39,579 bases of DNA from an uncultured Desulfovibrio sp. (GCA_947038175.1 CAMQVJ010000018.1:1-39579), one strand, 5' to 3'; shown: positions 1 through 9,223, counted from the stretch's first letter. The notes: generated from the sequence alone by a model not told the origin. A program made the numbers and translations.

Positions 1-20
1 TATAGAATTATGGGAAATCC

Positions 21-174
21 ATGAAAATAAAAGATAAGAGCGAGATTAAGTCTGTTTGCGACTGCTCTAGGATTATGGATTCTCGTGTTGATTCTTGAAA
101 ATTTTAATCGAAAGAATTTTGATGGTAGTTTTGATGGATATATTATTGGGTGTGCATTTGCAGAAATTAAGTAA
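21..174 (+). pseudogene. possible frameshifted small membrane protein
   Basis: An ATG at 21 reads four codons (MKIK). If one base near 33 is skipped, the next frame then reads on without a stop to a TAA at 172-174. The joined product would be about 50 residues, with a hydrophobic stretch (LSLFATALGLWILVLIL) and a polar tail ending in CAFAEIK. A membrane segment this clean is unlikely in random AT-rich DNA, and the break lies in an A-rich run, so a decayed gene, a programmed shift or a sequence error are all possible. No family is recognised and the ribosome binding site is weak. The rest of 175-285 holds only an imperfect hairpin at 194-222. Confidence 0.25.
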
Positions 175-285
175 GATTGAAGATTCTATGGCTGGCATAA
201 TCATTAAACATTATGATTAGCCTTGGTGTTATTATAATAAGTTACTATAAAAAATACGATAATTATTGCATATGATTATAATGCC

Positions 286-1674
286 TTACGATTGCACACG
301 AGACAAAATATATTCTTGAATATTTGTAGGGATATTTTTCCAAAAAGATGGTGAACAGAGAGCATTGAATTTCGAAAATTCTACTTTTATGTGATGTAGG
401 AGGAAACATTCTTCTTGTGTTAAATCCTTCATATTTTCAGGGCTACCTTGTCTGTCGTTTATATCCTGTGTGTTGTTATTTTGCGTGCTTTGTGCTTCGT
501 TAGTTGCATTTATGTCATCGTGCTGTGTGATGTCTTCTTGTGTGTTGTTATTCTGTGAGTCATTTTGATGTCTTAGATTGTATAAAAAGGTTCGTGTCGC
601 TTCCTCGTCATCTGTTGGTCTTTGCGGAAGCTGTATAGCTTTGGAATTACTATCAAGAGTATAAAGAGAAAAAGGGGATTGCAGAAGGGAGAAATCCATA
701 AAATCTGCCCTAGCATATTGTTTTTTTGCGCCATATTTAACATCACCCACAAGAGGGTGTCCGATGGACGTGAGATGCGCCCGAATTTGATGCCGTGCAC
801 CTTGGGTTATGGTGCAGAGTATAAGAGAAACATCGTTGTTATCCTTATCTTTTGCATGGGCAAGAGGGAAAACTTGTGTGCGCCGTTGACCTGGGGCGCT
901 TTTATTTACACGTACTTTATGTTTCTTCTTTAATGCGATAGCAGTTTTTATATTAAATTCGTTTTCAACTTTGCCTTCTACCATACTGATATAGGTCTTT
1001 TTAATGCGGTTATTACCTTGATAATACTTCCATTCTTCTTCCGCTTCAGGGGAAAAAGCTACCATGAGAATGCCCGATGTGGCAAAATCTAAGCGGTTTA
1101 ATAAGAGAGCCGTTTTTTGTGGGAATAAAGAAGGTAAGTGCTTTTCAACACTATAATTATTTACCCCTGCAATACTTGCGGAATGTGTATGGGCTGCTTT
1201 ATGAATAGCTGCGTAGCTTTCGTTTTGATGGACTATGAGTGGTAGTGGTTGATCTTCTTGTGTTTTTCTTGTGACAGTTCCAAGGAAGGAGGAACGTGGG
1301 TTTGTCTCTTTAGATTCTCCGTCGTGTATGTCATCGTGTTTTTTTGAAGCTGTGTCTGGAGATGTTTTTGGGCATGTGTCATCAATATTTGATATGTCTG
1401 AAGACATTGAGGTTGAAATGCTTGAGCTGTCGTGTGCGCCCCATTCTTCTGATTCTAATGTGTCTTCTGATATTGAGGAGACGTCAATAGTAATGATGCT
1501 ATTTTCACGCACCTTATCAGATGGCTTTGCAAGCTTACTATTGAGAAACACTTGCTCTTGCTTACATAAACGTTTTCTGCCTCTAAGGCTTGTGTCTGGC
1601 AAAGCTTTGGCTAAAACATAATCAAGTCTTTGGCTTTCATCTTCTGCTGTGCAAATATATTCTATCTTATTCAT
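286..1674 (-). CDS. RluA-family rRNA/tRNA pseudouridine synthase with low-complexity inserts
   Basis: Isomerises uridine to pseudouridine in structured RNA; the exact target (RluA, C or D type) cannot be read from sequence. An S4-like RNA-binding region covers about residues 10-65 and the catalytic core carries NRLDFATSG, matching the family H-R-L-D-x-x-T-S-G signature with Asn for His and the catalytic Asp kept. RHQIRAHLTSIGHPLVGD further down is also typical. At about 462 residues it is longer than the usual 300 or so: a Ser/Thr/Asp-rich insert (about 70-140) separates S4 and catalytic parts, and an Asn/Gln-rich insert with a repeated QNNNTQ motif lies near the C terminus. I chose the ATG at 1674, not the upstream start at 1704, because it makes an ATGAATAA overlap with the truA stop, indicating translational coupling. 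Confidence 0.85.
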   Translation of the reverse strand: MNKIEYICTAEDESQRLDYVLAKALPDTSLRGRKRLCKQEQVFLNSKLAKPSDKVRENSIITIDVSSISEDTLESEEWGAHDSSSISTSMSSDISNIDDTCPKTSPDTASKKHDDIHDGESKETNPRSSFLGTVTRKTQEDQPLPLIVHQNESYAAIHKAAHTHSASIAGVNNYSVEKHLPSLFPQKTALLLNRLDFATSGILMVAFSPEAEEEWKYYQGNNRIKKTYISMVEGKVENEFNIKTAIALKKKHKVRVNKSAPGQRRTQVFPLAHAKDKDNNDVSLILCTITQGARHQIRAHLTSIGHPLVGDVKYGAKKQYARADFMDFSLLQSPFSLYTLDSNSKAIQLPQRPTDDEEATRTFLYNLRHQNDSQNNNTQEDITQHDDINATNEAQSTQNNNTQDINDRQGSPENMKDLTQEECFLLHHIKVEFSKFNALCSPSFWKNIPTNIQEYILSRVQS

Positions 1675-2455
1675 GGGACGTACTCTTATTTTTATACCAA
1701 ACATTTGTCATACAAAGCCCTTTTGCTGGGGCGCTTGTGGGGGCCTTTGTTCTATCTTTTGATGCTAGAATCCGAGGAATATCTTCAGGTGCGATTTTTC
1801 CACGCCCACAAGTGACCATAAGTCCTGTGAGGTTTCTTACCATTTGCCTTAGGAAGCCATCGGCTTCAAAGTAAATTTGTATTTCATGGTTTTCAGGATC
1901 ATCACTGACAGGACTTCTTTTAATAGAAAAAATCGTGCGCTCTGTTGTTTTTAGATGTGTTCCCGTATTTTGCAGGCTAGTGAAATCGTGTGTACCGAGT
2001 AGGAACGGAATACTTGCGTCCATTTTCTCAAGATTCAGTCTTCCGCAATTCCACGTAAAAGGGTAGAGCTTAGGAGGAAGATAACTTCTGTCGAGCCATA
2101 GGCTGTAGGTGTAGGCTTTACGTTCCACGTCAAAAAGTGCATTGAAATCGTCATCGACATACGCATAACTTTTAACTCGAATATCAGTAGGCAGGGAAGT
2201 ATTGAGGGCAAGTTGCCAATTAACATCTTTCTTGTTTTCGGGGATATCGCAGTGGACAACCTGACAATCGGCATGAACGCCTGCGTCTGTTCGCCCTGAC
2301 CCTAGAGTTGGGACTCTGTAACCGCATAGGCGTTGTAACTGTTCTTCAAGTAGTCCTTGAATGGTTACTGGCTGTTTACCTGTTTTATTGAGTTGTAGCT
2401 GCCAACCTGAGTACAATGTGCCAACGTAGGCGATGGTAAGTTTGAGTCTAGGCAT
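1667..2455 (-). CDS. truA: tRNA pseudouridine(38-40) synthase TruA
   Basis: Converts uridines 38-40 in the tRNA anticodon arm to pseudouridine. The family motif GSGRTDAGVHA near residue 55 contains the catalytic Asp, and RQMVRNLTGLMVTCGRGK near the C terminus is the usual conserved region. The length of 262 residues is normal. The start ATG overlaps the murI stop (TAATG) and the gene ends eight bases inside the following RluA-type gene, so murI, truA and the second pseudouridine synthase form a tightly coupled unit. The assignment is firm. Confidence 0.95.
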   Translation of the reverse strand: MPRLKLTIAYVGTLYSGWQLQLNKTGKQPVTIQGLLEEQLQRLCGYRVPTLGSGRTDAGVHADCQVVHCDIPENKKDVNWQLALNTSLPTDIRVKSYAYVDDDFNALFDVERKAYTYSLWLDRSYLPPKLYPFTWNCGRLNLEKMDASIPFLLGTHDFTSLQNTGTHLKTTERTIFSIKRSPVSDDPENHEIQIYFEADGFLRQMVRNLTGLMVTCGRGKIAPEDIPRILASKDRTKAPTSAPAKGLCMTNVWYKNKSTSHE

Positions 2456-3279
2456 TAAAGATCTACCAATTCAACCGTGTTATTTTTTAAGGGAATTCCT
2501 AGAAAGCTTTCCCCAATTTGGGAAAATTTAGCGATGTCATCCGTTGTTAAAAAACGCATGCTACCTTGTGAGTCATGAGAATCTCTCAAATGGTTTTTAT
2601 CTTTTAGTAATTGTTGAACGGCTTTTGCAGTTGTTTGTGCGGAGTCTACGAGTGTCACTGTGTTGCCAACCACGTTTTGTATGGATTTTTTGAATAAAGG
2701 AAAATGAGTGCAGCCTAAAACAAGGGTGTCTGGTGTGTTTGCGGCATTGGTATTTTTGAATATTTCATCTAAATAATGTGCTGCAATCCCTTCCACAAGA
2801 GGGCCTTCTATGAGTCCTTCTTCTGCCATGGCAACGAAAAGAGGACTTGGTTTTGCCACGATTTTGGCATGCTTATTGATGGCTAAGATAGCGTGCTCAT
2901 AGGCTTTTCCTCTTATGGTTGACTCTGTTCCTATAATAGCAATATGTCCTTTTTGGGACGCAATGCAAGCCGCTTGTGCACCAGGCTCAACCACGCCAAT
3001 GATATCCATATGAGGGTATTTTTCTTTCAAAGCAGGTAGAGCGACAGAGCTCACCGTATTGCATGCCATGACTAATAATTTAAGATTATGCTCCATCAAT
3101 TTATCTGTGCATTGAAGGGCGTAACGTATGATGGTTTCCTTGCTTTTTGTTCCGTAGGGAAGTCTTGCTGTGTCACCAAGATAAATATAATTTTCTTGTG
3201 GGAGAACCTCTTGAAGTGATCGCAAAACGGTGAGTCCGCCCACTCCAGAGTCAAAAAGTCCGATAGGATTATTATTCAT
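2455..3279 (-). CDS. murI: glutamate racemase
   Basis: Interconverts L- and D-glutamate to supply D-Glu for peptidoglycan, acting in the cytoplasm by a two-cysteine mechanism. The start at 3279 (MNNNPIGLFDSGVGG) is chosen over an upstream in-frame start at 3384 because it has an AGAGG ribosome site at the right spacing and begins directly with the family N terminus; the longer form would overlap the preceding gene. The catalytic cysteines are visible in MACNTVSS (Cys73) and LGCTHFPL (about residue 190). The length is 274 residues, normal for MurI. An intrinsic terminator lies just upstream, ending about 13 bases before the start codon, so expression must come from readthrough or from a promoter inside or beside that element. 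Confidence 0.95.
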   Translation of the reverse strand: MNNNPIGLFDSGVGGLTVLRSLQEVLPQENYIYLGDTARLPYGTKSKETIIRYALQCTDKLMEHNLKLLVMACNTVSSVALPALKEKYPHMDIIGVVEPGAQAACIASQKGHIAIIGTESTIRGKAYEHAILAINKHAKIVAKPSPLFVAMAEEGLIEGPLVEGIAAHYLDEIFKNTNAANTPDTLVLGCTHFPLFKKSIQNVVGNTVTLVDSAQTTAKAVQQLLKDKNHLRDSHDSQGSMRFLTTDDIAKFSQIGESFLGIPLKNNTVELVDL

Positions 3280-3291
3280 GGAAACCTCTAT

Positions 3292-3333
3292 AAAAAAATA
3301 TGGCGCATGCTTTTTGAATTTCAATGCGCCATA
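3292..3333 (-). terminator. intrinsic terminator between the Tim44-like gene and murI
   Basis: On the minus strand the stem TATGGCGCAT pairs perfectly with ATGCGCCATA (3333-3324 with 3308-3299) and is followed at once by seven Ts. This is a good rho-independent terminator for the Tim44-like transcript. It sits only about 13 bases before the murI start codon, which is odd for two genes on the same strand. Confidence 0.75.
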
Positions 3334-3353
3334 AAAAGTATGATTAAAAACGA

Positions 3354-4286
3354 TTAAACTTGTTGAATGCCGTCCAATTTCCACGAAGCAGTGTTATTCT
3401 TTGGTTTTGTAAAATTCCAAATTTCTTTCACTTGTTCCGTGTTTTCGCTGGACTGGTCTTCTCGCATAAGAACATCAAATAAAACAGAAACCTGCTCGTC
3501 ATCCTCAGTTTGATTCACAGCATAAATGCTTGCTTCTAGAAGAAGGATTTCTGTTTTGCTTGGGCTTAGATCTTCTTCATATTGTTTTTTTATTTCTCCA
3601 AATAAGTTTGGAGTTATAAACTCAACGATATCATCAAGATCTCGGTTGTCCCATGATTCTTGCATACGAATATAAAGGGCTTTAGCACCAACTAGGAAAT
3701 TTTCTGAATCAAAATCCTGTGGAATATCACTATTTGTTTGTGTGTTTATTGTTTGTTCGTCTTGTGTACTAGGCTCGCTGCGCAAGTGATCCCATGCGCT
3801 ATTTGAATCTTGTTCTTGATTTTGATTCTTTGCTCGTTGATAATTATGATTTTGTTGTGTATTGCGGTTTGAATTATTATTCGCATTATTGGAGCGTGAC
3901 TTGAAGAAGCGGTAGGCAAAAAATCCAAGAGCTCCAAGTAAAATAATATCTAAAAATCCACCTGCACCAGCGCCCATTCCGCCGCCCATAAGTAATGAGC
4001 CGATAAGCGTACCAGCGAGAAGTCCGCCAAACATACCACCGAACATGCCACCTCTATTCATTGCGGCAGCACCACCACCAGCCGCAGCAGCGGATTGGTT
4101 TGGTTGTTGGCGTTGTTGTGTCATGCTTGATCCTGCTGGAGGACTGGCCTTTGGTGTAACTGTTCTTCCTATACTGCGTCTTGATCCAAATCTTCTTGCT
4201 TCAGAATCATCAGGGAATGATATAGTTGCAAAAGCTGATAACGCCAAAATAATGGAAAGTGAACTAAGAATTTTTTTAAATTTCAT
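3354..4286 (-). CDS. secreted or membrane-bound Tim44-domain protein
   Basis: The first 30 or so residues form a signal peptide (MKFKKILSSLSIILALSAFA). A basic segment and a Gln/Ala/Gly/Met-rich low-complexity linker (GGMFGGMFGGLLAGTLIGSLL) follow, then a hydrophobic helix (about 110-130) and an Asn/Gln-rich spacer. The C-terminal 120 residues look like a Tim44-like domain: AKALYIRMQESWDNRDLDDI, then EDEQVSVLFDVLMRED and EIWNFTKP, ending at a conserved Trp region (ASWKLDGIQQV). Bacterial proteins of this design are common in Proteobacteria, but their role is not established. The start is supported by GAGGAAAAC before the ATG. It has its own promoter and terminator, so it is probably monocistronic. 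Confidence 0.75.
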   Translation of the reverse strand: MKFKKILSSLSIILALSAFATISFPDDSEARRFGSRRSIGRTVTPKASPPAGSSMTQQRQQPNQSAAAAGGGAAAMNRGGMFGGMFGGLLAGTLIGSLLMGGGMGAGAGGFLDIILLGALGFFAYRFFKSRSNNANNNSNRNTQQNHNYQRAKNQNQEQDSNSAWDHLRSEPSTQDEQTINTQTNSDIPQDFDSENFLVGAKALYIRMQESWDNRDLDDIVEFITPNLFGEIKKQYEEDLSPSKTEILLLEASIYAVNQTEDDEQVSVLFDVLMREDQSSENTEQVKEIWNFTKPKNNTASWKLDGIQQV

Positions 4287-4338
4287 GTTTTCCTCAAGGT
4301 TTACCTGTTAATTGGATCAGTGTTGCCATTTGTATAAT

Positions 4339-4366
4339 ATGATATACATTCTTTTGATTCTTGCAA
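4339..4366 (-). promoter_or_regulatory. sigma-70 type promoter for the Tim44-like gene
   Basis: On the minus strand TTGCAA (4366-4361), a 16-base spacer and TATCAT (4344-4339) resemble -35 and -10 boxes. They lie in the gap after the AsmA-like stop codon and about 50 bases before the Tim44-like start. Confidence 0.45.
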
Positions 4367-4370
4367 GTGT

Positions 4371-7300
4371 TTATGGCGTAGATATTGTTTTTTCTTGTGT
4401 GAATAGATGAACAGGGGCGCTCAATATCGTTCCTAGCACACCAAAAAAACCACTACCAATATTTCCTAATGTTCCTGCTATGGCGTTTAGAACTTTAACG
4501 CTAGTCACAGGATCGTCAAGTGTTCCTGTTATGGTGATAGGGATTTCAGAGACGCCCCGATAGGTTGCGAGTGCACTTGCGTTGATTTCTCTGCTTGGAA
4601 GGTCGACAGTTCCATGCCCCACAACAGATAAGCTTGGGCTGGAAATAACAAACTTAGGGTTTGAAAGAATTCCATTAGCAATAGTTCCTGAAGCGAGCAG
4701 GTTATTGAAGCGTGTTTTTGAGCCTATACTTGGACCTGTTTGTACAGATGCCATTCCTACGGAGTGTGGCATGTTTTGATAATTTTTCGGGGGGGTATTT
4801 GGCTTTACACTTTGAATATAGCCATTTTGAATATTGACATTCCATGTTCCGTTGAGCTTGCGTAAAATATCGGCAGTTGTTTGGAATATACCGTTTCCAG
4901 TCATTTGCACAAGTGCGTTGCCAGCCATAAGGGTTTCATGTTTTCGCATTTGTGTTATGGCTAACATATTTGCATTCGTCATTTGAAATTTGAATTGCGA
5001 CTGAAGGTCACCATCTCTAAGAGGGGTGTTTTCTGTTACTTTTCCTTCAAGGAAAGCTTGAATATTTCCCCCGCCTTTTATCTCTCCCTGTGTTTTTTCC
5101 ATGGTAAGCTTCTTGTTGTTAAGCCGTATATGGGAGGTGAGGTTTTCGATTGTTGTTCCCATTAAAACAGCTTCTTTTGCGCTGACCTTATAATCTATGG
5201 AATTGTTAGACAAGAAATATATGGGTAATAATGACGTAGTTTTTTCTTCTTCTTTTTTGTTCTCTGTGCCTTCATCAAAAAAGTAATGATCGAGATTTAT
5301 ATGATCAAAATGTATATCTCCTGACCAGTCTACTTGCTCTTTTTTATGAAGATTATAGGATCCTGTAAGAATATCACCATTCAATGTACCATCGAAATCT
5401 TTGATTGTTATATATTCGTGAAGTGTAGTGTCGTAACCAAAAAGCCCCTTTCCTTTTATAAACATATTTTCAAAGGTAGTGTCACCACTTGTATAGTATT
5501 GAATATCTGCGTTTTGTGGTTCCATACGGAGAGGGACACCGTTTTTAGAGCTAAAGTCTAAAATAGCGTTTGTTGATAATGCTAATTTCAAACTGTCATC
5601 TTGTATGGCGATATCATAGTCACCTTTCATTTGAAAATACTGAGGGGTTTTGATATTTGGTATATAAAAAGGGAGTGTTTTTGTATCAAGTCGAAAATGT
5701 GTTTGCTTGAATTCCAATATAAGTGCCTCATCGGAATGGAAACTGCCATTCTCAATTTTTCCGATGGTTTTTACGTGTAAGGAACTGAGTATTTGATTCA
5801 TGGAGTTCCCAGAAAGACGAACCTCTGCGTCGGCTTCTAAAATACCACGTGCGACAGTAAAGCCTGCGATGTTTCGCATGGGCTCTTCAATATCTACATT
5901 TTTAAGTAAGGCTTTTATATAGTTATTCCCATCGTCGAGAAGAGCAAAAGCGCTTGCAGTTCCGTTGTATAAATCATCAATGGAAACATCAATAGTAGGG
6001 GTTTCATCGGCGTTTGGGCTAATGAGTGTGCGCACGTTTTTGGCTGTCAATTTCCAAATATCCACATGGGGAATACTAACATCTATATGATAATCAACAA
6101 AGATGCTAGGCGATTTATCCTTTTTATTTCGTGCTGGAACAGCTGCAGGAGGAAGCTTTGCTTTTCTAACGGAGACGCCATTTATTTCAGGAAATAACGG
6201 ATTTATATCGATAGCGCCTTTCTTTGTGCTTTGTAGGGTAGGCTTTATCCTTAGTGCAATATCTGGTTTTTTAAAATTCGCACAAGACCCCACACCTTCA
6301 ACTGAAATGCCACGAACAGAAGTTTGCAATTTTGATGCAAAAATACCTCGTTTATTGACAACAAAATCAAGTTCACCTTTTATATTATTAAGGGCATTGA
6401 CGAGTCCACCACTCATTTTTCTTGTGGCGCCAACCCAGCGGGGTAAGCTAAAATGATGAATCTTTGCTGTACCTTGAAATAAAGGTGAAAGAGGATAAAG
6501 TCCTAAAAGTTCACCTGTGACATTAAGGCTGTCAGCACCAATTTTAATATAAGCATCGTGCAGATTTACGGTGTCAATATAGAGAGAAGGGAGCTGTACT
6601 GCTTTATGAGGGAGAGGATTTCCTTTTAAAAATGCATCTAGATATTTGCTATTTTCTTGTGTTTTATGAAGGGGTTTTAACATGCTCTTTTTATTGCCTT
6701 GACTGACGCCATTCAAAGAAAAAGGAATATCTAAACTTACGGGGGTATTATGCTTATTCATGGGTAAAAGTAACCGTGCTTGAATAAGTCCTTTTATATT
6801 AAGTAGATGTGTGTGTTTTGTATAATCAATGCTGGTGCGAATGCTCAGGCGTGCAGGTTTTGGCATGGGGAAGTAGCGATACGCTTCTTTTATAGGCTTT
6901 ACTCGTAATTTTTGTAAAGACCCCATTTGGAATTGTGTTTGTAGATGTAAATCTGCTTCAATACTGTTTGTGTTTAGACTCCAGCCTGTGACACTAAGTG
7001 ATGTTGTATTTACCTTGATATTAGGGAGTCTTTCACCTTTAAAACTGGTTTCTTCTATGCGTAAGTCTAGGAGACCGCTTGTTAGTCCTGGCAGGCGTAA
7101 ATTAAGATTGATTTTATTGATATCGAGGGTATTGCTTGAATCTTTAAAGTTTATTTTAACGAATCCATTTCGGATATGTAGAGAGGCATCAGAAAGAAAG
7201 TAAGGCATTTCAAACTGAACAAGTTTGTTCAAAATATCATGGATTTTTTGCTCAAGTAAGGCTTTCTTTTCTTTATCTAGTTGGGCAATCTCTTTTGTGC

Positions 7301-7709
7301 TTAGGTCTTTTGTAACTTGATTTTGTAAGGCAACAAGGTCTTTTTCAGGGAGTGGCTTTTGTGTGACGAGTTCAACTGTAGGGTTGAACAAGTCAATCGA
7401 CCCAATAACAGGGCGACCAAGCAAAAGTGTTTTCCAGCTAATATTTGCGTGTGCTTCATCAAGCTTTACATTGATATCACGAGTATTGTGCTTGAGGTGT
7501 ACACCTTTTATTATAAGGGCAGGCTGTGGAAAAAGTTGAAATTTAATAAAATCAATTTGGGATGTTACCTGTAAATTCGACTCGATACCATCGGATACGG
7601 TATGTCCCAATTTTTCGGGTTGGAAATATTTGAGGTATACTGTTGTCGTGGCGACTAAAAAAAGCCCCCAAAAAACAAGTAGTATAATCCCCCAAGGTAA
7701 TTTACGCAC
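4371..7709 (-). CDS. AsmA-like inner-membrane protein, 1112 residues
   Basis: A single N-terminal membrane helix (about residues 6-27) is followed by the AsmA N-terminal signature (FIKFQLFPQPALIIKGVHLK and the KTLLLGRPVIGSIDLFNPTV region). A long beta-rich periplasmic part follows and the C terminus has the family pattern with TITGTLDDPV. AsmA-like proteins (AsmA, TamB, YhdP group) are thought to form bridge-like grooves that move phospholipid between inner and outer membrane; that role here is inferred from the family. Translation appears to start at a GTG preceded by AAGG. The coding strand carries a C7 run (4789-4795), minor beside the tract in rho. It precedes the Tim44-like gene, which has its own promoter. 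Confidence 0.8.
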   Translation of the reverse strand: MRKLPWGIILLVFWGLFLVATTTVYLKYFQPEKLGHTVSDGIESNLQVTSQIDFIKFQLFPQPALIIKGVHLKHNTRDINVKLDEAHANISWKTLLLGRPVIGSIDLFNPTVELVTQKPLPEKDLVALQNQVTKDLSTKEIAQLDKEKKALLEQKIHDILNKLVQFEMPYFLSDASLHIRNGFVKINFKDSSNTLDINKINLNLRLPGLTSGLLDLRIEETSFKGERLPNIKVNTTSLSVTGWSLNTNSIEADLHLQTQFQMGSLQKLRVKPIKEAYRYFPMPKPARLSIRTSIDYTKHTHLLNIKGLIQARLLLPMNKHNTPVSLDIPFSLNGVSQGNKKSMLKPLHKTQENSKYLDAFLKGNPLPHKAVQLPSLYIDTVNLHDAYIKIGADSLNVTGELLGLYPLSPLFQGTAKIHHFSLPRWVGATRKMSGGLVNALNNIKGELDFVVNKRGIFASKLQTSVRGISVEGVGSCANFKKPDIALRIKPTLQSTKKGAIDINPLFPEINGVSVRKAKLPPAAVPARNKKDKSPSIFVDYHIDVSIPHVDIWKLTAKNVRTLISPNADETPTIDVSIDDLYNGTASAFALLDDGNNYIKALLKNVDIEEPMRNIAGFTVARGILEADAEVRLSGNSMNQILSSLHVKTIGKIENGSFHSDEALILEFKQTHFRLDTKTLPFYIPNIKTPQYFQMKGDYDIAIQDDSLKLALSTNAILDFSSKNGVPLRMEPQNADIQYYTSGDTTFENMFIKGKGLFGYDTTLHEYITIKDFDGTLNGDILTGSYNLHKKEQVDWSGDIHFDHINLDHYFFDEGTENKKEEEKTTSLLPIYFLSNNSIDYKVSAKEAVLMGTTIENLTSHIRLNNKKLTMEKTQGEIKGGGNIQAFLEGKVTENTPLRDGDLQSQFKFQMTNANMLAITQMRKHETLMAGNALVQMTGNGIFQTTADILRKLNGTWNVNIQNGYIQSVKPNTPPKNYQNMPHSVGMASVQTGPSIGSKTRFNNLLASGTIANGILSNPKFVISSPSLSVVGHGTVDLPSREINASALATYRGVSEIPITITGTLDDPVTSVKVLNAIAGTLGNIGSGFFGVLGTILSAPVHLFTQEKTISTP

Positions 7710-7864
7710 ACTATAACCTTATAACCTTATATTGGGTGTATTTCTAAATTGGTTCTTTGTTAAATAGTCAAAGCTTATAAATTTAGAAAACGACTCGTAT
7801 TGATAGATATTTCAGTGTAATATATACCCTGACTGTTTAATATGATATTTCTTTTTGAGAAAGC

Positions 7865-7893
7865 TTGCACATGGTTTCATTGATGTTTATACT
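7865..7893 (+). promoter_or_regulatory. sigma-70 type promoter
   Basis: TTGCAC (7865-7870), a 17-base spacer and TATACT (7888-7893). It would drive the membrane protein at 8110 with an untranslated leader of about 210 bases. Confidence 0.5.
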
Positions 7894-8065
7894 TCACCTA
7901 TGCAAAGCATGCAATGATGAATTTAATAAAATTTTTATTTTTACGGCTCCCCCTGAGTAAATACTTACTAAATATCTAGTTTTTATCAAAAAAATGACGT
8001 TAATGAGTTATTGTTGGTTTTATACTTAGGGGAAATGCTTTCTATGGATAGGGGATAAATGGAGT

Positions 8066-8087
8066 TTGATTTTTTTAAAAAAATCAA
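8066..8087. repeat. perfect 22-base AT palindrome
   Basis: TTGATTTTTTT followed directly by its reverse complement AAAAAAATCAA, then a further T run. It lies 22 bases before the membrane protein start. It could be a weak terminator-like hairpin in the leader or an operator; its low GC makes a strong terminator unlikely. Confidence 0.5.
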
Positions 8088-8109
8088 TTTTTAAGATGCT
8101 TTAAATAAA

Positions 8110-9084
8110 ATGGATGTCAAAATGTTGTGGTTTCTTCTTTTATTGATAACGGGTTTTCTTTTTTTTGCTGTGAGTATTGCGTGTTTGCCGTTCATATGTG
8201 CAAGCAATCGTCTATTAGCCATAAGGCATAGCAGGTCCTTGTATGACAAAAGTGCGTATCACTTAGCGGTATTAGGCTCGTTTCTCTTTATTGTTTTTGG
8301 GATCACACTTTTTTTGGATTATTATTTAGACGGGATTATTTTTAAATATTTTATTCGTCCAAAGTTTCTTAATATAGTCTTTTTACTCATGGGGAATTTA
8401 TTTCTGCTAGGCGGAATGATTTTTTTCGTTATTCACAAAAGAAGCAGAGTAAAATCAAAACTTTTTTTTGTTTTGAATGTCCTTGTTGGTGGCGTGCTTT
8501 TTCTTTTGACGTCTAGCTTAACATGGGTGTATCTGCGTTCAACCATATTTTTTCCAGAATGGACGCTTACCCAATTATGGACACATGAACCACTACAGAC
8601 ACCGTTCCTTATTTTTATGCTCGTGAGCCTATTTTTAGGGCTTACAGGGGCGCATATTCTTGCTCTCATTTTCTTTATTATACGTAGAAATAAAGATGAT
8701 TATGGGCGTGATTATTATACTACCATTCTTGCATCGCATGCTAAACGGGCAACGTATTCTGGTGTGCTTTTATGTGTAGCGATAGCTGTTTTATTATTTA
8801 TCATACCCACTTCCTACGAAAAACTAACCTTGCTTCTCTTGGATTTGATGAACGCAGGTTTTATGGATGGTTCGCTCAATAGCGGAGATGCGTTTGCAAC
8901 AGTATTACTGAGCGATATTTATTTTTATGTACCATCCTTGCTTGTATTCATACCTTTATCCATAATATGTTTGCAAGTTATTGCAAAGTCCGCTCTACCG
9001 CTGCAAAGAAAATCTTTTGCCTTTTTTGCGCTTCTCTTACTTTTTATTGGGCTGACGGTACTTGTGTTTCGTTTGTGGTATTAA
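8110..9084 (+). CDS. polytopic membrane protein of unknown function
   Basis: I do not recognise the family. The 324 residues contain about eight hydrophobic segments spread over the whole length, joined by short basic loops (RHSRSLYDKSAYH, HKRSRVKSK, RRNKDDYGRD). This pattern predicts an inner-membrane protein with eight or so helices. Several His, Arg and Tyr residues sit close to helix ends, and the YDKSAYHLAVLGSF and YYTTILASHAKRATY segments look somewhat like paired helices of heme-binding subunits, but no accepted cytochrome motif is present. The start is uncertain: ATG at 8110 has only a weak AAG upstream and an in-frame ATG follows at 8122. It stands alone between the AsmA-like gene and purM, which has its own promoters. 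Confidence 0.7.
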   Translation: MDVKMLWFLLLLITGFLFFAVSIACLPFICASNRLLAIRHSRSLYDKSAYHLAVLGSFLFIVFGITLFLDYYLDGIIFKYFIRPKFLNIVFLLMGNLFLLGGMIFFVIHKRSRVKSKLFFVLNVLVGGVLFLLTSSLTWVYLRSTIFFPEWTLTQLWTHEPLQTPFLIFMLVSLFLGLTGAHILALIFFIIRRNKDDYGRDYYTTILASHAKRATYSGVLLCVAIAVLLFIIPTSYEKLTLLLLDLMNAGFMDGSLNSGDAFATVLLSDIYFYVPSLLVFIPLSIICLQVIAKSALPLQRKSFAFFALLLLFIGLTVLVFRLWY

Positions 9085-9088
9085 CATA

Positions 9089-9160
9089 CTGAAATTAGTA
9101 GTTTTAAATGGTATAATGAGTAGATATTAATATTGTTAGTCTTGTTTTTTTTTGTATAAT
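9089..9160 (+). promoter_or_regulatory. tandem promoters for purM
   Basis: Two good matches lie in series: CTGAAA (9089-9094), 17 bases, TATAAT (9112-9117); then TTGTTA (9133-9138), 16 bases, TATAAT (9155-9160). Both point to purM. Confidence 0.55.
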
Positions 9161-9223
9161 CTTCTGTTGGCAAAATATATAATTTATTGTAAGGTGCCAT
9201 CAATAGCCAAGGAGTTTTTTATT

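Larger units (their letters stand above)
7710..8109. other. 400-base divergent intergenic region
   Basis: It separates the minus-strand AsmA-like gene from the plus-strand membrane protein. It contains a plus-strand promoter candidate (7865-7893) and a tandem CTTATAAC repeat near 7713-7730 beside the AsmA-like start. There is a possible 21-codon reading frame from the ATG at about 7916, without a ribosome site, and a perfect 22-base AT palindrome at 8066-8087. No protein family is recognisable. Confidence 0.5.
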
